A DNA stretch of 64,000 bases from Flavobacterium tructae (GTDB lineage Bacteria; Bacteroidota; Bacteroidia; Flavobacteriales; Flavobacteriaceae). Positions within the stretch are counted from its first letter, which is position 1, and each line of letters starts with the position of its first letter. This document shows positions 7,456 through 17,200 of this stretch, in pieces. Below the pieces are notes generated by a model. It was not told where the DNA came from. It worked only from the letters and a program-made list of their open reading frames with translations, and did not search any database. Made by a program: the position numbers and the translations under genes. The DNA lies in assembly GCF_002217475.1 (NCBI RefSeq), contig NZ_MUHH01000067.1, forward strand, positions 1 through 64,000. The letters are read 5' to 3'.

Positions 7456-8227
7456 TTTGCGCCTGGTTTACAAAGATTTCTGAATGATTTAATCGGGTCT
7501 GCAAAAACTGTAAATACACATTTCGCAAGGTTTCCGGTTCTTCCTCGGTATCTTCCCATTGCAGCCATTCCAGTGGAATTGTATTTACAATCTCTTCTAA
7601 TATTTCGTGCGATAAAAGTGCCTTAAATTCAGCATCTACCTCCTTTAAAAGCGAAGCTTGCGGCAATAAAACATGATCTTTAATTAATGCAAACGGACTT
7701 TTGGCATGCTGTTCCCAATTGTTCCAGGAATGATGAAAATACAAGCACGCTCCGTGATCAATCAGCCATAATTCTTTATGCCAAATTAGCATATTTGTAT
7801 TTTTGAAAGTACGATCGACATTGGTAATATAAGCATCCAGCCAAACAATTTGTGAAGCCAGCTTAGCATCAACGGTGGTCACAACAGGATCGAATGTAAT
7901 GGCTCCTGATAAAAAATGGAGTGCCAGATTTAATCCCTGACTTCCCTGCAGTAAATCCTGAATTTCTTCATCAGCTTCGGTTCTTCCAAACGCTTCGTCA
8001 AGATTGGCGAAAACTAATTCCGGAAGCTGCAATTTTAAGGCTTTTGCGATTTGTCCACCCACCAATTCGGCAATCAAAGCTTTTACACCGTGACCGGCTC
8101 CTCTAAATTTTAAGACGTATTTAAAATCGTCATCGGCTTCTGCCAAAGCAGGTAAAGAACCTCCCTCGCGCAATGGCGTTATATAACGCATGACGTTTAC
8201 TGTTCTGAGATCGAAGTTGTTTTTCAT
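7445..8227 (-). CDS. HipA-like kinase domain protein
   Basis: 260 aa. It resembles the stand-alone HipA-like kinase family (HipA_2) rather than full HipA. The ATP-site lysine is likely Lys40 in YVLKFRG. The catalytic Asp is Asp138 in ITNVDRTFKNTNM, and the metal-binding Asp is Asp157 in LIDHGA. The P-loop-like GAGHGVKALIAELVGG follows the lysine. The N-terminal HipA subdomain and an HipB-type antitoxin are both absent. It is upstream of and overlaps the DUF3037 gene. Ser/Thr phosphorylation is expected from the fold, but the target is unknown. Confidence 0.78.
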   Translation of the reverse strand: MKNNFDLRTVNVMRYITPLREGGSLPALAEADDDFKYVLKFRGAGHGVKALIAELVGGQIAKALKLQLPELVFANLDEAFGRTEADEEIQDLLQGSQGLNLALHFLSGAITFDPVVTTVDAKLASQIVWLDAYITNVDRTFKNTNMLIWHKELWLIDHGACLYFHHSWNNWEQHAKSPFALIKDHVLLPQASLLKEVDAEFKALLSHEILEEIVNTIPLEWLQWEDTEEEPETLRNVYLQFLQTRLNHSEIFVNQAQNAR

Positions 8228-8555
8228 TTTTTTCTAAATTCAAAGATGCTAAGAAACTGAGCTACTAAGTTTCTAATCTTTGAGATTACAAACTTACGTT
8301 TTTTGATTTTAGATTATGCAGACCAGATTTTAGATTTTTTCTCGTTCGTGCAGATCAAGCAGCTTTATTCTCAGTTTTGGTATCCTGAGCGAAGTCGAAG
8401 GACACTTGCTTAGACGTACTTAGACTTGCTTAGACTTACTTAGGCTTGCTTAGTTTTTTTACCGCAAAGTTCGCGAGGGTTTTATCATTTAGTTTTTTGT
8501 ATAACCTAAAGGTTCGCAAGGCTTTGCGTAACCCTTTGCGAACGTTGCGGTTAAA
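8228..8555. repeat. Spacer of stacked repeats, no gene
   Basis: In order: a CTAAG/CTGAG word cluster (8246-8270); the motif TCCTGAGCGAAGTCGAAGGA (8381-8400), itself partly palindromic and common in Bacteroidetes spacers; five near-perfect copies of a 10-bp unit of the type ACTTGCTTAG (8404-8453); and an imperfect 21/22-bp inverted repeat (8461-8481 with 8530-8551), whose right arm is part of the second copy of the 34-bp dispersed repeat (8522-8555). No coding signal is seen. Confidence 0.7.
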
Positions 8556-9401
8556 TTAAACCAAACTCAAAAAAGCTTTTCCCAAATACTTAATAATAGT
8601 AGACGCTGTAAAAGATTCATACCCTGTTTTTGGTAACGCAATATCGGCTGTAAGTCCGTGGAGGAAAACGCCTAGTTTTGCTGCGTATTTAGGTTCGTAG
8701 CCCTGAGCCAGTAAGCCTGTAATGATTCCGGTGAGGGTATCTCCGCTTCCGGCAGTGGCTAAAGCTGCATTACCGGTGGTGTTTTCGTAAATCTCAGTCT
8801 TAATGATGATGTAGGTTGGTGCGCCTTTCATGACAATGATTACTTTGTACTTTTCTGAAAAAGCAATCGTTTTTTGAAATTTTTCCGATTCTGAATTCCA
8901 CTTACCTATTAAACGCTCGAGTTCTTTTGGATGTGGTGTCAGAATAGTATTTTCAGGAACTAATTCCAGCCAGGTTAAATTTTCTGCCAGAATATTCAAG
9001 GCATCAGCATCCAATACTAAAGGAGATTTGTTCACTCTTAAAAACTCAAAAAGCGCTTTTTGGGTACCAAGTTCCACTCCTATTCCGGGTCCAATTCCGA
9101 TGGACTGAGGTACTAACGGAAGATGAATACTGGTCAGGAAATTAGTATTTTCATCGGTTATCACCATCACTTCCGGAATCGAGATCTGCAGAATTTGATA
9201 GCCGCATTTGGGTACAAAAACCGTTACTAGTCCGCAACCCGATTTTAAACAGGATTTTGATGCTAAAACTGCCGCTCCTACTTTTCCGTAACTTCCGGCA
9301 ATGATAACCGCATGCCCCTGAAGTCCCTTATGAGTTATAGGATTTACCGGTTTGAGAAATTTTAATACCTCTTCTTTTGTAATTAGAAATGGATCTTTCA
9401 T
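8556..9401 (-). CDS. nnrD: ADP/ATP-dependent NAD(P)H-hydrate dehydratase
   Basis: 281 aa from the ATG at 9401; an upstream ATG at 9452 would add an unlike leader. It is a ribokinase-like CARKD domain: the N-terminal HKGLQGHAVIIAGSYGKVGAAVLA nucleotide region, TPHPKELERL, and the catalytic GSGD in NAALATAGSGDTLTGIITGLLAQGY. It repairs the hydrated, inactive form of NADH/NADPH (NADHX). The epimerase domain (NnrE) that is fused in many bacteria is absent here, so the dehydratase acts as a separate protein. Cytoplasmic, single gene. Confidence 0.88.
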   Translation of the reverse strand: MKDPFLITKEEVLKFLKPVNPITHKGLQGHAVIIAGSYGKVGAAVLASKSCLKSGCGLVTVFVPKCGYQILQISIPEVMVITDENTNFLTSIHLPLVPQSIGIGPGIGVELGTQKALFEFLRVNKSPLVLDADALNILAENLTWLELVPENTILTPHPKELERLIGKWNSESEKFQKTIAFSEKYKVIIVMKGAPTYIIIKTEIYENTTGNAALATAGSGDTLTGIITGLLAQGYEPKYAAKLGVFLHGLTADIALPKTGYESFTASTIIKYLGKAFLSLV

Positions 9402-9627
9402 CGGACAGATTTTATTACTTAAAGTTACATAAAAAATTAAAGATGTAGGCACTTTGTAAGATCCTAAAGTCAGATTCTGTTGTCGCTAGTATCTTTCTTT
9501 CATTCCTTAGAAAAACAAAACGCAAAAAAACTATTGAAACTGCGGGATATTGCTTCGTATGCATAAATCGGGCAAGAATATTGCGAATTTTAATAATTTA
9601 GTATATAAATCTTCGATATTTTTTAAA

Positions 9628-9635
9628 TAAATTTG
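9628..9635 (+). promoter_or_regulatory. Probable -7 box of gcvT
   Basis: TAAATTTG fits TAnnTTTG and lies 25 bases before the gcvT ATG, so the transcript would have a short leader. A clear -33 TTG is not visible at 17-23 bases upstream. Confidence 0.45.
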
Positions 9636-9660
9636 CGACACAATTTTATAAAACAACACA

Positions 9661-10743
9661 ATGAAAAATACTGCGCTTACGCACATACATGAGAGTTTGG
9701 GAGCGAAAATGCTACCTTTTGCCGGATACAATATGCCTATTACCTATGAGGGCGTAAATGCTGAACACGAAACAGTTCGCAACAGTGTGGGCGTTTTTGA
9801 CGTTTCGCATATGGGAGAATTTTTGTTGACAGGTCCAAATGCTTTGGCTTTGATTCAAAAAGTAACTTCAAATGATGCTTCGACTTTAACGATCGGAAGA
9901 GCACAATATTCTTGTCTGCCAAACAACGAAGGTGGAATTGTAGATGATTTGATTGTATATAAAATGAAAGAAGAAGAGTATTTACTGGTTGTAAATGCTT
10001 CAAATATCGAAAAAGACTGGAACTGGATTTCTTCGCACAATGATTTGGGTGTTGAAATGAAAAACATTTCTGATGATTATTCTTTATTGGCCATTCAGGG
10101 ACCAAAAGCGGTTGAAGCTATGCAGTCTTTATCTTCTATCGACTTAGGAGCTATTACATATTATCATTTTGAAGTAGCTGACTTTGCAGGATTCAACGAT
10201 GTAATTATTTCTGCAACTGGTTATACCGGTTCTGGCGGATTTGAAATTTACTGTAAAAATGCCGATGCTGAAGCTATCTGGAATAAAGTTTTCGAAGCGG
10301 GTGCTGCTTTCGGAATTAAACCTATCGGATTAGCTGCTCGTGATACATTACGTCTTGAAATGGGATTCTGTTTGTACGGAAATGATATTAACGATGCTAC
10401 TTCACCTTTAGAGGCAGGATTAGGCTGGATCACTAAGTTTACTAAAGATTTTACCAATTCTGAAAATCTGAAAAAACAAAAAGAAGAAGGTGTTACCCGT
10501 AAATTAATTGCTTTCGAAATGCAGGAGCGTGCGGTACCAAGACATGACTACGAGATTGTAGATGCTTCAGGTGCTGTGATTGGTGTAGTAACTTCGGGAA
10601 CTATGTCTCCTTCTATGAACAAAGGTATTGGATTAGGATATGTTACGGTAAATAATAGTGCCGTTGACAGCGATATCTTTATCAGAATCAGAAAAAATGA
10701 TGTAGCTGCAAAAGTGGTTAAATTACCTTTTTATAAGAAATAA
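9661..10743 (+). CDS. gcvT: Aminomethyltransferase, glycine cleavage system T protein
   Basis: 360 aa, the normal length. It transfers the aminomethyl group from lipoyl-H protein to tetrahydrofolate, releasing ammonia and 5,10-methylene-THF. Key blocks are MPITYEGVNAEHETVRNSVGVFDVSHMGE at the N-terminus, the catalytic Asp region GIVDDLIVY, the folate-site GYTGSGGFEIY, and LAARDTLRLEMGFCLYGND. The C-terminal GCV_T_C domain starts near KLIAFEM. The gcvP and gcvH genes are not in the window, which is usual for Flavobacteria, where the three are scattered. Confidence 0.96.
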   Translation: MKNTALTHIHESLGAKMLPFAGYNMPITYEGVNAEHETVRNSVGVFDVSHMGEFLLTGPNALALIQKVTSNDASTLTIGRAQYSCLPNNEGGIVDDLIVYKMKEEEYLLVVNASNIEKDWNWISSHNDLGVEMKNISDDYSLLAIQGPKAVEAMQSLSSIDLGAITYYHFEVADFAGFNDVIISATGYTGSGGFEIYCKNADAEAIWNKVFEAGAAFGIKPIGLAARDTLRLEMGFCLYGNDINDATSPLEAGLGWITKFTKDFTNSENLKKQKEEGVTRKLIAFEMQERAVPRHDYEIVDASGAVIGVVTSGTMSPSMNKGIGLGYVTVNNSAVDSDIFIRIRKNDVAAKVVKLPFYKK

Positions 10744-10763
10744 TATTTTATCCTAAATATTCT

Positions 10764-10799
10764 AAAAATGCATTGCTTAACAAGTGATGCATTTTTTTT
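10764..10799 (+). terminator. Rho-independent terminator after gcvT
   Basis: AAAATGCAT pairs with ATGCATTTT around a small inner CTT/AAG stem, followed by a run of eight T. Confidence 0.75.
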
Positions 10800-10854
10800 A
10801 TAGTTTTTTTTCTGCCACAAATTCACAAATGATTGTAAATAAAAAAGGCTGCCA

Positions 10855-10866
10855 AATTCGCGAATT
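10855..10866. repeat. 12-bp perfect palindrome in spacer
   Basis: AATTCGCGAATT sits in a longer spacer word GCCAAATTCGCGAATTCATG that is typical of Flavobacterium spacer repeats. It lies between the gcvT terminator and the S41 protease gene. Its role is unknown. Confidence 0.45.
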
Positions 10867-10978
10867 CATGGCGAAAACTTCGCAGAATAAAATTTATCTG
10901 AATGTAAGAATTTTTAGAAAAGTATATCCTTTTATGAAAAAATAAACGTAATTTTAGTCTGAACGAAGATTCCGATTT

Positions 10979-13009
10979 ATGAAAAAAATAGCACTGGCGT
11001 TGATTCTAACCACAAATATTCTATTTAGTCAAAGTGGAAATCCCACTTGCGAAATAGTCAACAAAATAAATGCCGTTATTCAGGAAGATCACATCCGACC
11101 AAAACCCGTTGATGATAGCTTGTCGATTTTTGTTTTTGATAATCTGATCAACGAATTAGATCCTTCCCGAAATATTTTTTTTAAAACGGAGTACGATGAA
11201 ATGGCAGAAAAATACCGCACCAACCTGGACGATTTTATTCTTAGTAATGATTGCAGTTTTTTGGCTGATATTACTTCCAAATACAAAGAAAGTCTTTTGA
11301 GAACAAAAAAGGTTCTTGAAAAAATTCAAACCGCACCTATCGATTACAGCAAAACAGATACTATCCGGTTTTATAAAAAATCATTTCCTTTTTACCTTAA
11401 AAAAGAAAACCTTGAAAAAGTATGGCTTAAAAAAATCCGCTACCAGATTTTGGATGAGATAGCCGAACTAAGTGACAATTTAGATTCAATTAAGGTCAAT
11501 TTTCAGTCGATAGAGTCCAAATCAAAGAAACTAATTTTATCCAATGAAATATGCCGAATCAATACACTTTTAGAGACAAATGTCAGACAGGAAGAAAAGT
11601 TCTACAATTTCTTTTGTACCTACTTTGATCCTCATTCTGCCTATTTTAGTGACGATTCTAAAACGAGCTTTGTGGCATCACTTTCTAAAGAACATTTATC
11701 TTTAGGAATGACTGTTAATTTAAATGAAAAAAATGAAATCATTGTAGCCGAAGTTGATCCTAATGGTCCTGCTTATCAAACTGGTCAGATCAAAAAAGGC
11801 GATCAGATCATTTCAATATCCAACCAAAAAGAAACTTTGCAGGTTTCCTGTGCTTCGCTGGAATCTATCTCCACCTTGATTTTATCGGAATCTAACAAAA
11901 GCATCACGCTAACTTTAAAACGAAACTCGGGTAAAAGCTTTGATGTTTATATCGAAAAAAAGGTGATGAAAGACGAAGAGAATTCTGTTTTTAGCTTTAT
12001 TGTTGGAAAGGAAAGTAAAATTGGGTACATCAAAATTCCAAGTTTTTACGCTGACTTAGAAGGCAATAGTCGCAAAGGCTGTGCTGATGATGTGGCTCGC
12101 GAAGTTATAAAACTGGAAAGAGACAATATAAAAGGACTCGTAATTGATTTGATTGACAATGGCGGCGGATCGATGGAAGAAGCAATAAAACTAGCCGGAA
12201 TGTTTATTGACTACGGACCACTTTCTATAGTTGTAGATCGTAATCAGGGAAAATCGATTATCAATGATCCTTATAAAGGTTTGATTTATAAAGGTCCGAT
12301 AGTCATTCTGGTCAATAGCAATACTGCCTCGGCAAGTGAATTCTTTTCCTCTATATTACAGGATTATAACCGTGCTTTATTATTAGGAAGTACTACGCTT
12401 GGGAAAGCGACCATGCAAACCATTCTTTCGCTTGACGAAACTAAAAACACTGATTTTTTAAAAATTACAATTAACAAATTTTACAGAGTTACAGGTAAAA
12501 GTCATCAATATATCGGAGTAAAACCGGATGTAATTCTTCCTGAATTCTATGAAAATGTTTATCAACGAGAAAGCAATTTTCCTACCGCAATTAAAAATGA
12601 TAGTATCACACCGTCTTTAAAATTTAAGCCTTACGTAAAAAGAGCCCTAATCGACAAACTGGCTCAAAATAGTACAACAAGATTGGCAGACAATTACTTT
12701 TTCAATAACATAAAAGAGATCAATCAAAAAATTGATAAACTTATCAATACTCCAAAAGCCGAAATACCGATGACTATAGATGCTGTCTTCAAACAGAAAA
12801 AAGTAGTGAACTCACTTTGGACCGAAATCAATACTTTTAACGATGAAAACAACCCTCTGGATGTCTATAATTCTACGGTAAATCAGTTTCTGCTGGGTGT
12901 ATACCCTAATGACAAAACGATCAACCAATACCAGATTGACAATCTAAAAACGAATCCCTATCTAAATGAAGCCGTAAATGTTATTAATGAGTTTAATGCG
13001 TGGAAATAG
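10979..13009 (+). CDS. Carboxy-terminal processing protease, Prc/Tsp type (S41)
   Basis: 676 aa with a signal peptide (MKKIALALILTTNILFSQS). Residues about 30-220 are an N-terminal helical region with the LDPSRNIFF and YFDPHSAYFS blocks of the Prc subfamily. A PDZ domain follows (SLGMTVNLNEKNEIIVAEVDPNGPAYQTGQIKKGDQI). The S41 core has DLIDNGGGSMEEA, the nucleophile in NTASASEFF and the Lys general base in LGKATMQ. It degrades or trims periplasmic proteins from non-polar C-termini. The C-terminal helical part, about 530-676, is the usual Prc extension. It is shorter than the roughly 700-730 aa of many Bacteroidetes homologues but has all catalytic parts. Confidence 0.88.
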   Translation: MKKIALALILTTNILFSQSGNPTCEIVNKINAVIQEDHIRPKPVDDSLSIFVFDNLINELDPSRNIFFKTEYDEMAEKYRTNLDDFILSNDCSFLADITSKYKESLLRTKKVLEKIQTAPIDYSKTDTIRFYKKSFPFYLKKENLEKVWLKKIRYQILDEIAELSDNLDSIKVNFQSIESKSKKLILSNEICRINTLLETNVRQEEKFYNFFCTYFDPHSAYFSDDSKTSFVASLSKEHLSLGMTVNLNEKNEIIVAEVDPNGPAYQTGQIKKGDQIISISNQKETLQVSCASLESISTLILSESNKSITLTLKRNSGKSFDVYIEKKVMKDEENSVFSFIVGKESKIGYIKIPSFYADLEGNSRKGCADDVAREVIKLERDNIKGLVIDLIDNGGGSMEEAIKLAGMFIDYGPLSIVVDRNQGKSIINDPYKGLIYKGPIVILVNSNTASASEFFSSILQDYNRALLLGSTTLGKATMQTILSLDETKNTDFLKITINKFYRVTGKSHQYIGVKPDVILPEFYENVYQRESNFPTAIKNDSITPSLKFKPYVKRALIDKLAQNSTTRLADNYFFNNIKEINQKIDKLINTPKAEIPMTIDAVFKQKKVVNSLWTEINTFNDENNPLDVYNSTVNQFLLGVYPNDKTINQYQIDNLKTNPYLNEAVNVINEFNAWK

Positions 13010-13160
13010 TTCTTGGCTATAAGCTATAAGCTGTAGACTATAGGCATTGGACGTTAGACTTTCTACTTTACAAAAGGGAGTTCGGATAACCTTAAACCGT
13101 AAACTTTAAACTTTTTAACCTCTAAGTCCTAACTATCACTAAAAAAGAATTCAATTGATT

Positions 13161-13190
13161 TTGGAAAAATAAGGAATAACCGTATTTTTG
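13161..13190 (+). promoter_or_regulatory. Flavobacterial promoter for yebC
   Basis: TTG (13161-13163), a 19-base gap, then TATTTTTG (13183-13190) fit the -33/-7 consensus. The start of transcription would be near 13196, some 18 bases before the ATG. Confidence 0.65.
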
Positions 13191-13213
13191 CCACACAAAA
13201 CTAAAAATTAGAA

Positions 13214-13927
13214 ATGGGAAGAGCGTTCGAATTTAGAAAAGGAAGAAAAATGAAACGTTGGTCAGCAATGGCTAAAACATTTACCCGAATTGGTAAAGAT
13301 ATCGTTATGGCCGTTAAAGAAGGTGGTCCCAACCCGGAGGCCAATTCTAGATTAAGAGCTGTAATACAAAATGCAAAAGCCGCTAACATGCCTAAGGACA
13401 ATGTCGAGCGTGCGATAAAAAATGCAAGTAATAAAGATACTGCCAACTATAAAGAGATTCTGTTTGAAGGATATGCTCCACACGGAATTGCTATTTTAAT
13501 TGAAACAGCATCTGACAATAATAACAGAACGGTAGCGAACATCAGAAGCTATTTTAACAAATGTAACGGAACAATGGGAACACAAGGTTCTGTTGAGTTT
13601 ATGTTTGATCATACTTGTAATTTCAGAATTACAAAAGGTGAAATTGATGCTGAAGAATTAGAGTTAGAACTAATTGATTTTGGTGCCGAGGAAGTTTTTG
13701 AAGACGAAGACGGAATTTTAATCTACGCCCCTTTTGGAAGCTTCGGAGCTTTACAAAAAGAACTGGAAAACAGAGGTTTGGAGATCTTATCTTCAGGATT
13801 TGAACGTATTCCTCAAATTACAAAAGAACTTACGGAAGCTCAAATCGCAGACGTTGAAAAACTAATCGAAAAAATCGAAGAAGATGACGACGTAATGAAC
13901 GTTTATCACACCATGAAAGAAGAGTAA
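13214..13927 (+). CDS. YebC/PmpR family regulatory protein
   Basis: 237 aa. The three-domain YebC layout is intact: GRAFEFRKGRKMKRWSAMAKTF, the NPEANSRLRAVIQNAKAANMPKDNVERAIKN helices, the central strand block LFEGYAPHGIAILIETASDNNNRTVANIRSYF, and the EDDDVMNVYHTM end. Members were long called transcription factors, and recent work links some of them to relief of ribosome stalling at proline runs. Which role applies here cannot be read from sequence. It is monocistronic, between a clear promoter and terminator. Confidence 0.92.
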   Translation: MGRAFEFRKGRKMKRWSAMAKTFTRIGKDIVMAVKEGGPNPEANSRLRAVIQNAKAANMPKDNVERAIKNASNKDTANYKEILFEGYAPHGIAILIETASDNNNRTVANIRSYFNKCNGTMGTQGSVEFMFDHTCNFRITKGEIDAEELELELIDFGAEEVFEDEDGILIYAPFGSFGALQKELENRGLEILSSGFERIPQITKELTEAQIADVEKLIEKIEEDDDVMNVYHTMKEE

Positions 13928-13951
13928 AAACTTATATTTCAACACCATACA

Positions 13952-13983
13952 AAAAACTCCGGAATTCTCCGGAGTTTTTTTTT
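13952..13983 (+). terminator. Rho-independent terminator after yebC
   Basis: ACTCCGGA, a four-base loop ATTC, then TCCGGAGT and a run of nine T. The A-run before the stem makes it usable from either side. Confidence 0.85.
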
Positions 13984-14261
13984 GCCCTAATGTGGAAACC
14001 CGTAAAGAATATTCTTAAAGATTGCTTATGTTTGGCAAAATTTTAACAAAACCAAACTTAACAAAATGACTATAAAGAAAATAAGCCTCTGTTTTTTATG
14101 GCTTTCAACCTAAAAACTAATACTCCGAAAAGAAAGTATAGCACCAATAAACTTCTCCTTTCCTGTTAAAAACGATATCCGATTAAGGAATTAGAACTAC
14201 TTCGGTTTGAATCCCTCATGAAATATATATTGCCTAATACCACAACCAAACCTACTAAGAC
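13984..14261 (+). promoter_or_regulatory. Leader region of the large surface-protein block
   Basis: About 280 bases without a full gene. TATGTTTG at 14027-14034 fits the -7 box, although no good -33 TTG is present. A 15-codon reading frame (14066-14113) begins ATGACTATAAAG, reads as a lysine start plus a hydrophobic stretch ending LCFLWLST, and stops. It looks like a truncated signal peptide or a leader peptide. The long leader before a TTG start suggests control at translation or by attenuation. Confidence 0.4.
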
Positions 14262-17200
14262 TTGAAAAAAACTACTCTTAAGTTATTTCCTTTTATTGCA
14301 AGTATTATTTTATTTTTAGTTAGCATAAACTGCTTTTCTAATACTTCTGATACCATTACCAATTCAAAGAAGGTTTTTATTTCTAAAAATCTTCCAAAAG
14401 ACGAAATTGGTCTGTTAAACAATTCTCTTAGCTATTACCAGACTCCAAAAAGCGAATTCACAAATGATTTCTTAAAAAAGAACTTTCCGGTTTCACAAGA
14501 AATCAATAAAGATCGTGATTTGGCCATGTCTGTTTTTAAGGAAATTGCCAAAAACGATAACCTCACTGATTTATTAGAGCCTAAAAAATTATCTATGCTT
14601 CCTCTTGGTATAAAAAAGACCATTGGAGGTATACAATACATGCTTGGTATCAGCAGCGCCAAATTCACTCCTGAATATACGGAACTGACGGCTTTTGTAA
14701 AAATCGTGATCCCACAAAATGATTCACTTGGAAAACCAAAAGAATTGTTTTTTGGTGCTAACGGTATTAAGCTTTCTCATAAAGGCGGATTGGTTGGGGC
14801 AACGAATTTAGTTTTACTCGGAGATGTTCCCATTAATATAAATGGTCAAAATGCCTTACTTATTTTAAAAGGAGGTATGGAGATGTCTACAGGAGTTGTA
14901 CAAAAAAAGACTTATGTAACAATTGACTGTAATGGTTTTAAGGAACTCGGAATTGCAGCGGATGTTGAATTTTCAAGAAACTTTCTCGAACCTGTCGACG
15001 ATGATTACAAGCTTATCCCCGCTCCGAATCGTGTGCGAGGTTCATTTCAGACCATAGTATCCAATTGGAATGATATTCTGATTGAGATATCACTACCCAA
15101 ATTTCAGTTGACTTCTTATCAGGGCAAAGGCCCTGCTTTTGAGTTAAACAATGCTGTAATTGATTTAAGTGATATTAGAAACTCTGATAAAATCGAATGG
15201 CCGGATGCAGATTATGTAAAAGATTATCTGGTGCCTGGTAACGAAAATTTATGGAGAGGTTTTTATGTCAAATCCCTAAAAGTTGTATTACCGGAACAGT
15301 TCAATAAGAGAGACGAAAACAAGAGGGTTAAATTTGAAGCAGCCAATCTGTTAATCGACAGAATGGGGGTTTCCGGAAAATTTATAGGTGATAATGTTTT
15401 TAGCCTTAAAGAAGGAAGTGCTTCAGGATGGCAGTTTTCATTAGACCATATTGAGATGGAATTCAGGGCCAACTCATTAACAGCAGCCGCCTTCAATGGT
15501 GAAATTGTTTTACCGGTTTCTTCGGAAGAAAATACGCAATGTGATCCTAAATCGAGAGGAAGATTAGCTTACAATGCCATCATCAACCCTGTCGATAACG
15601 AATACATTCTTAAAGCTGATGTAACCAACAATATTTGCTTTCAGGCTTTTAAAGCGACGGCTTCTTTAGAAAAAAACTCTTATTTGGAACTAAAGGTAAA
15701 AGACGGGAAGTTTTTACCAAAAGCGGTTCTTTACGGAAGTTTAGCATTAAAAGGCAGCAATAAAAATACTACTGCGGCTGAACTTGCTAACTCACCCATT
15801 AAATCTTCTGAAACCACTAATGCAGATGGAGAGAAAAAGGAAGCTATTAATTTTAAAGGAATCATTTTCCAGAATTTAACCTTACAGACTGTTGTACCTT
15901 ATCTAACGGCAGACTATTTTGGTTACAAACACATTCAGGAAAAAGATGCCGCAGTAAGTAATTTTCCTGTTACCATTAACGAAATTTCTCTCGTCGCTAC
16001 AGATGTATCTGCCAGTCTGAAAGTAGATGTTGCCATTAACATCATGAAAAATCAGTTTAACGGTCAAACTAAATTTTATGTGATTGGGTCGTTCGACAGA
16101 GAAAAAGGAATTCAGAAATGGAAATACGAACGCATTAAGTTTGAGGAAATAAAAGTTGCCGCAGACTTAGGTGGTGTAAAATTTAAAGGAAGCATTGCCA
16201 TAATGGATAATGATCCTGTTTATGGAAATGGTTTCAAAGGAAGTGTATCGGCCGATTTTACAGGAGGTATCAAAGTAGAAGCCAATGCTATTTTTGGATC
16301 TACTACTTTTAGATATTGGTATGTAGATGCCATGGTAGACAACTTAAATATTCCTGCCGGAGCCATTACTTTTAAAGGTTTTGGTGGTGGTGCTTATTAT
16401 CAAATGAAAAAAGACGGCTTTAGTTCTTCTTTTGTAGCATCGAAATCAAATTATGTACCTGACGCAGATTCAGGATTAGGAGTTAAGGCAATGATTAAGT
16501 TTGCGGGTACTGCAACAGCAAATGCTTTTTGGGGAGGTGCCGGTTTCGAAATTGCTTTTAATAAACATGGCGGTCTTAATAGAATCAGTATTTATGGAGA
16601 AGGGCACATCATGCAGCCATTTGAAATTCCGGGGGCTGATGAACTAACAAAAGCCTTACAGACGGTTACCGAAAATGAATCGTTAATGGGTACGATCGCA
16701 ACTGAAGCACTAAAAACAAGCAATTTATCGGCCGCAGCGGAACAGCTTTATCCAAATGATGTAAAAAACAGTATGGGGATCAATGCCTTTGCTGCAATAG
16801 AATACGATTTTAGAGCCAAAACACTACACGGTACCTTCGATTTATATATTGATACTCCGGGTGGTTTCATACAAGGCCGTGCTTCCGGTAACAGAGCGGG
16901 TTGGGCAGTTTTACACTTTGGTCCGGACAAATGGTACATCCGTGCGGGTACTCCTACGGATCGCTTGGGTATAAAACTGGCTATTGGATCTGTCGAAGTT
17001 GAAGCAGGTGGTTATTTTATGCTTGGAGATGATATTCCGGGCAGTCCTCCTCCACCCGATATTGTTGCAAAACTTTTAAGAGTTGATGTTGCTAAACTGA
17101 ATTATATGCGTGACGAAAACAGCATTGCTTCAGGAAAAGGATTTGCCTTTGGTTCTGATTTTAGCATTAAAACCGGAAACTTGAGTTTCTTAATGTTCTA

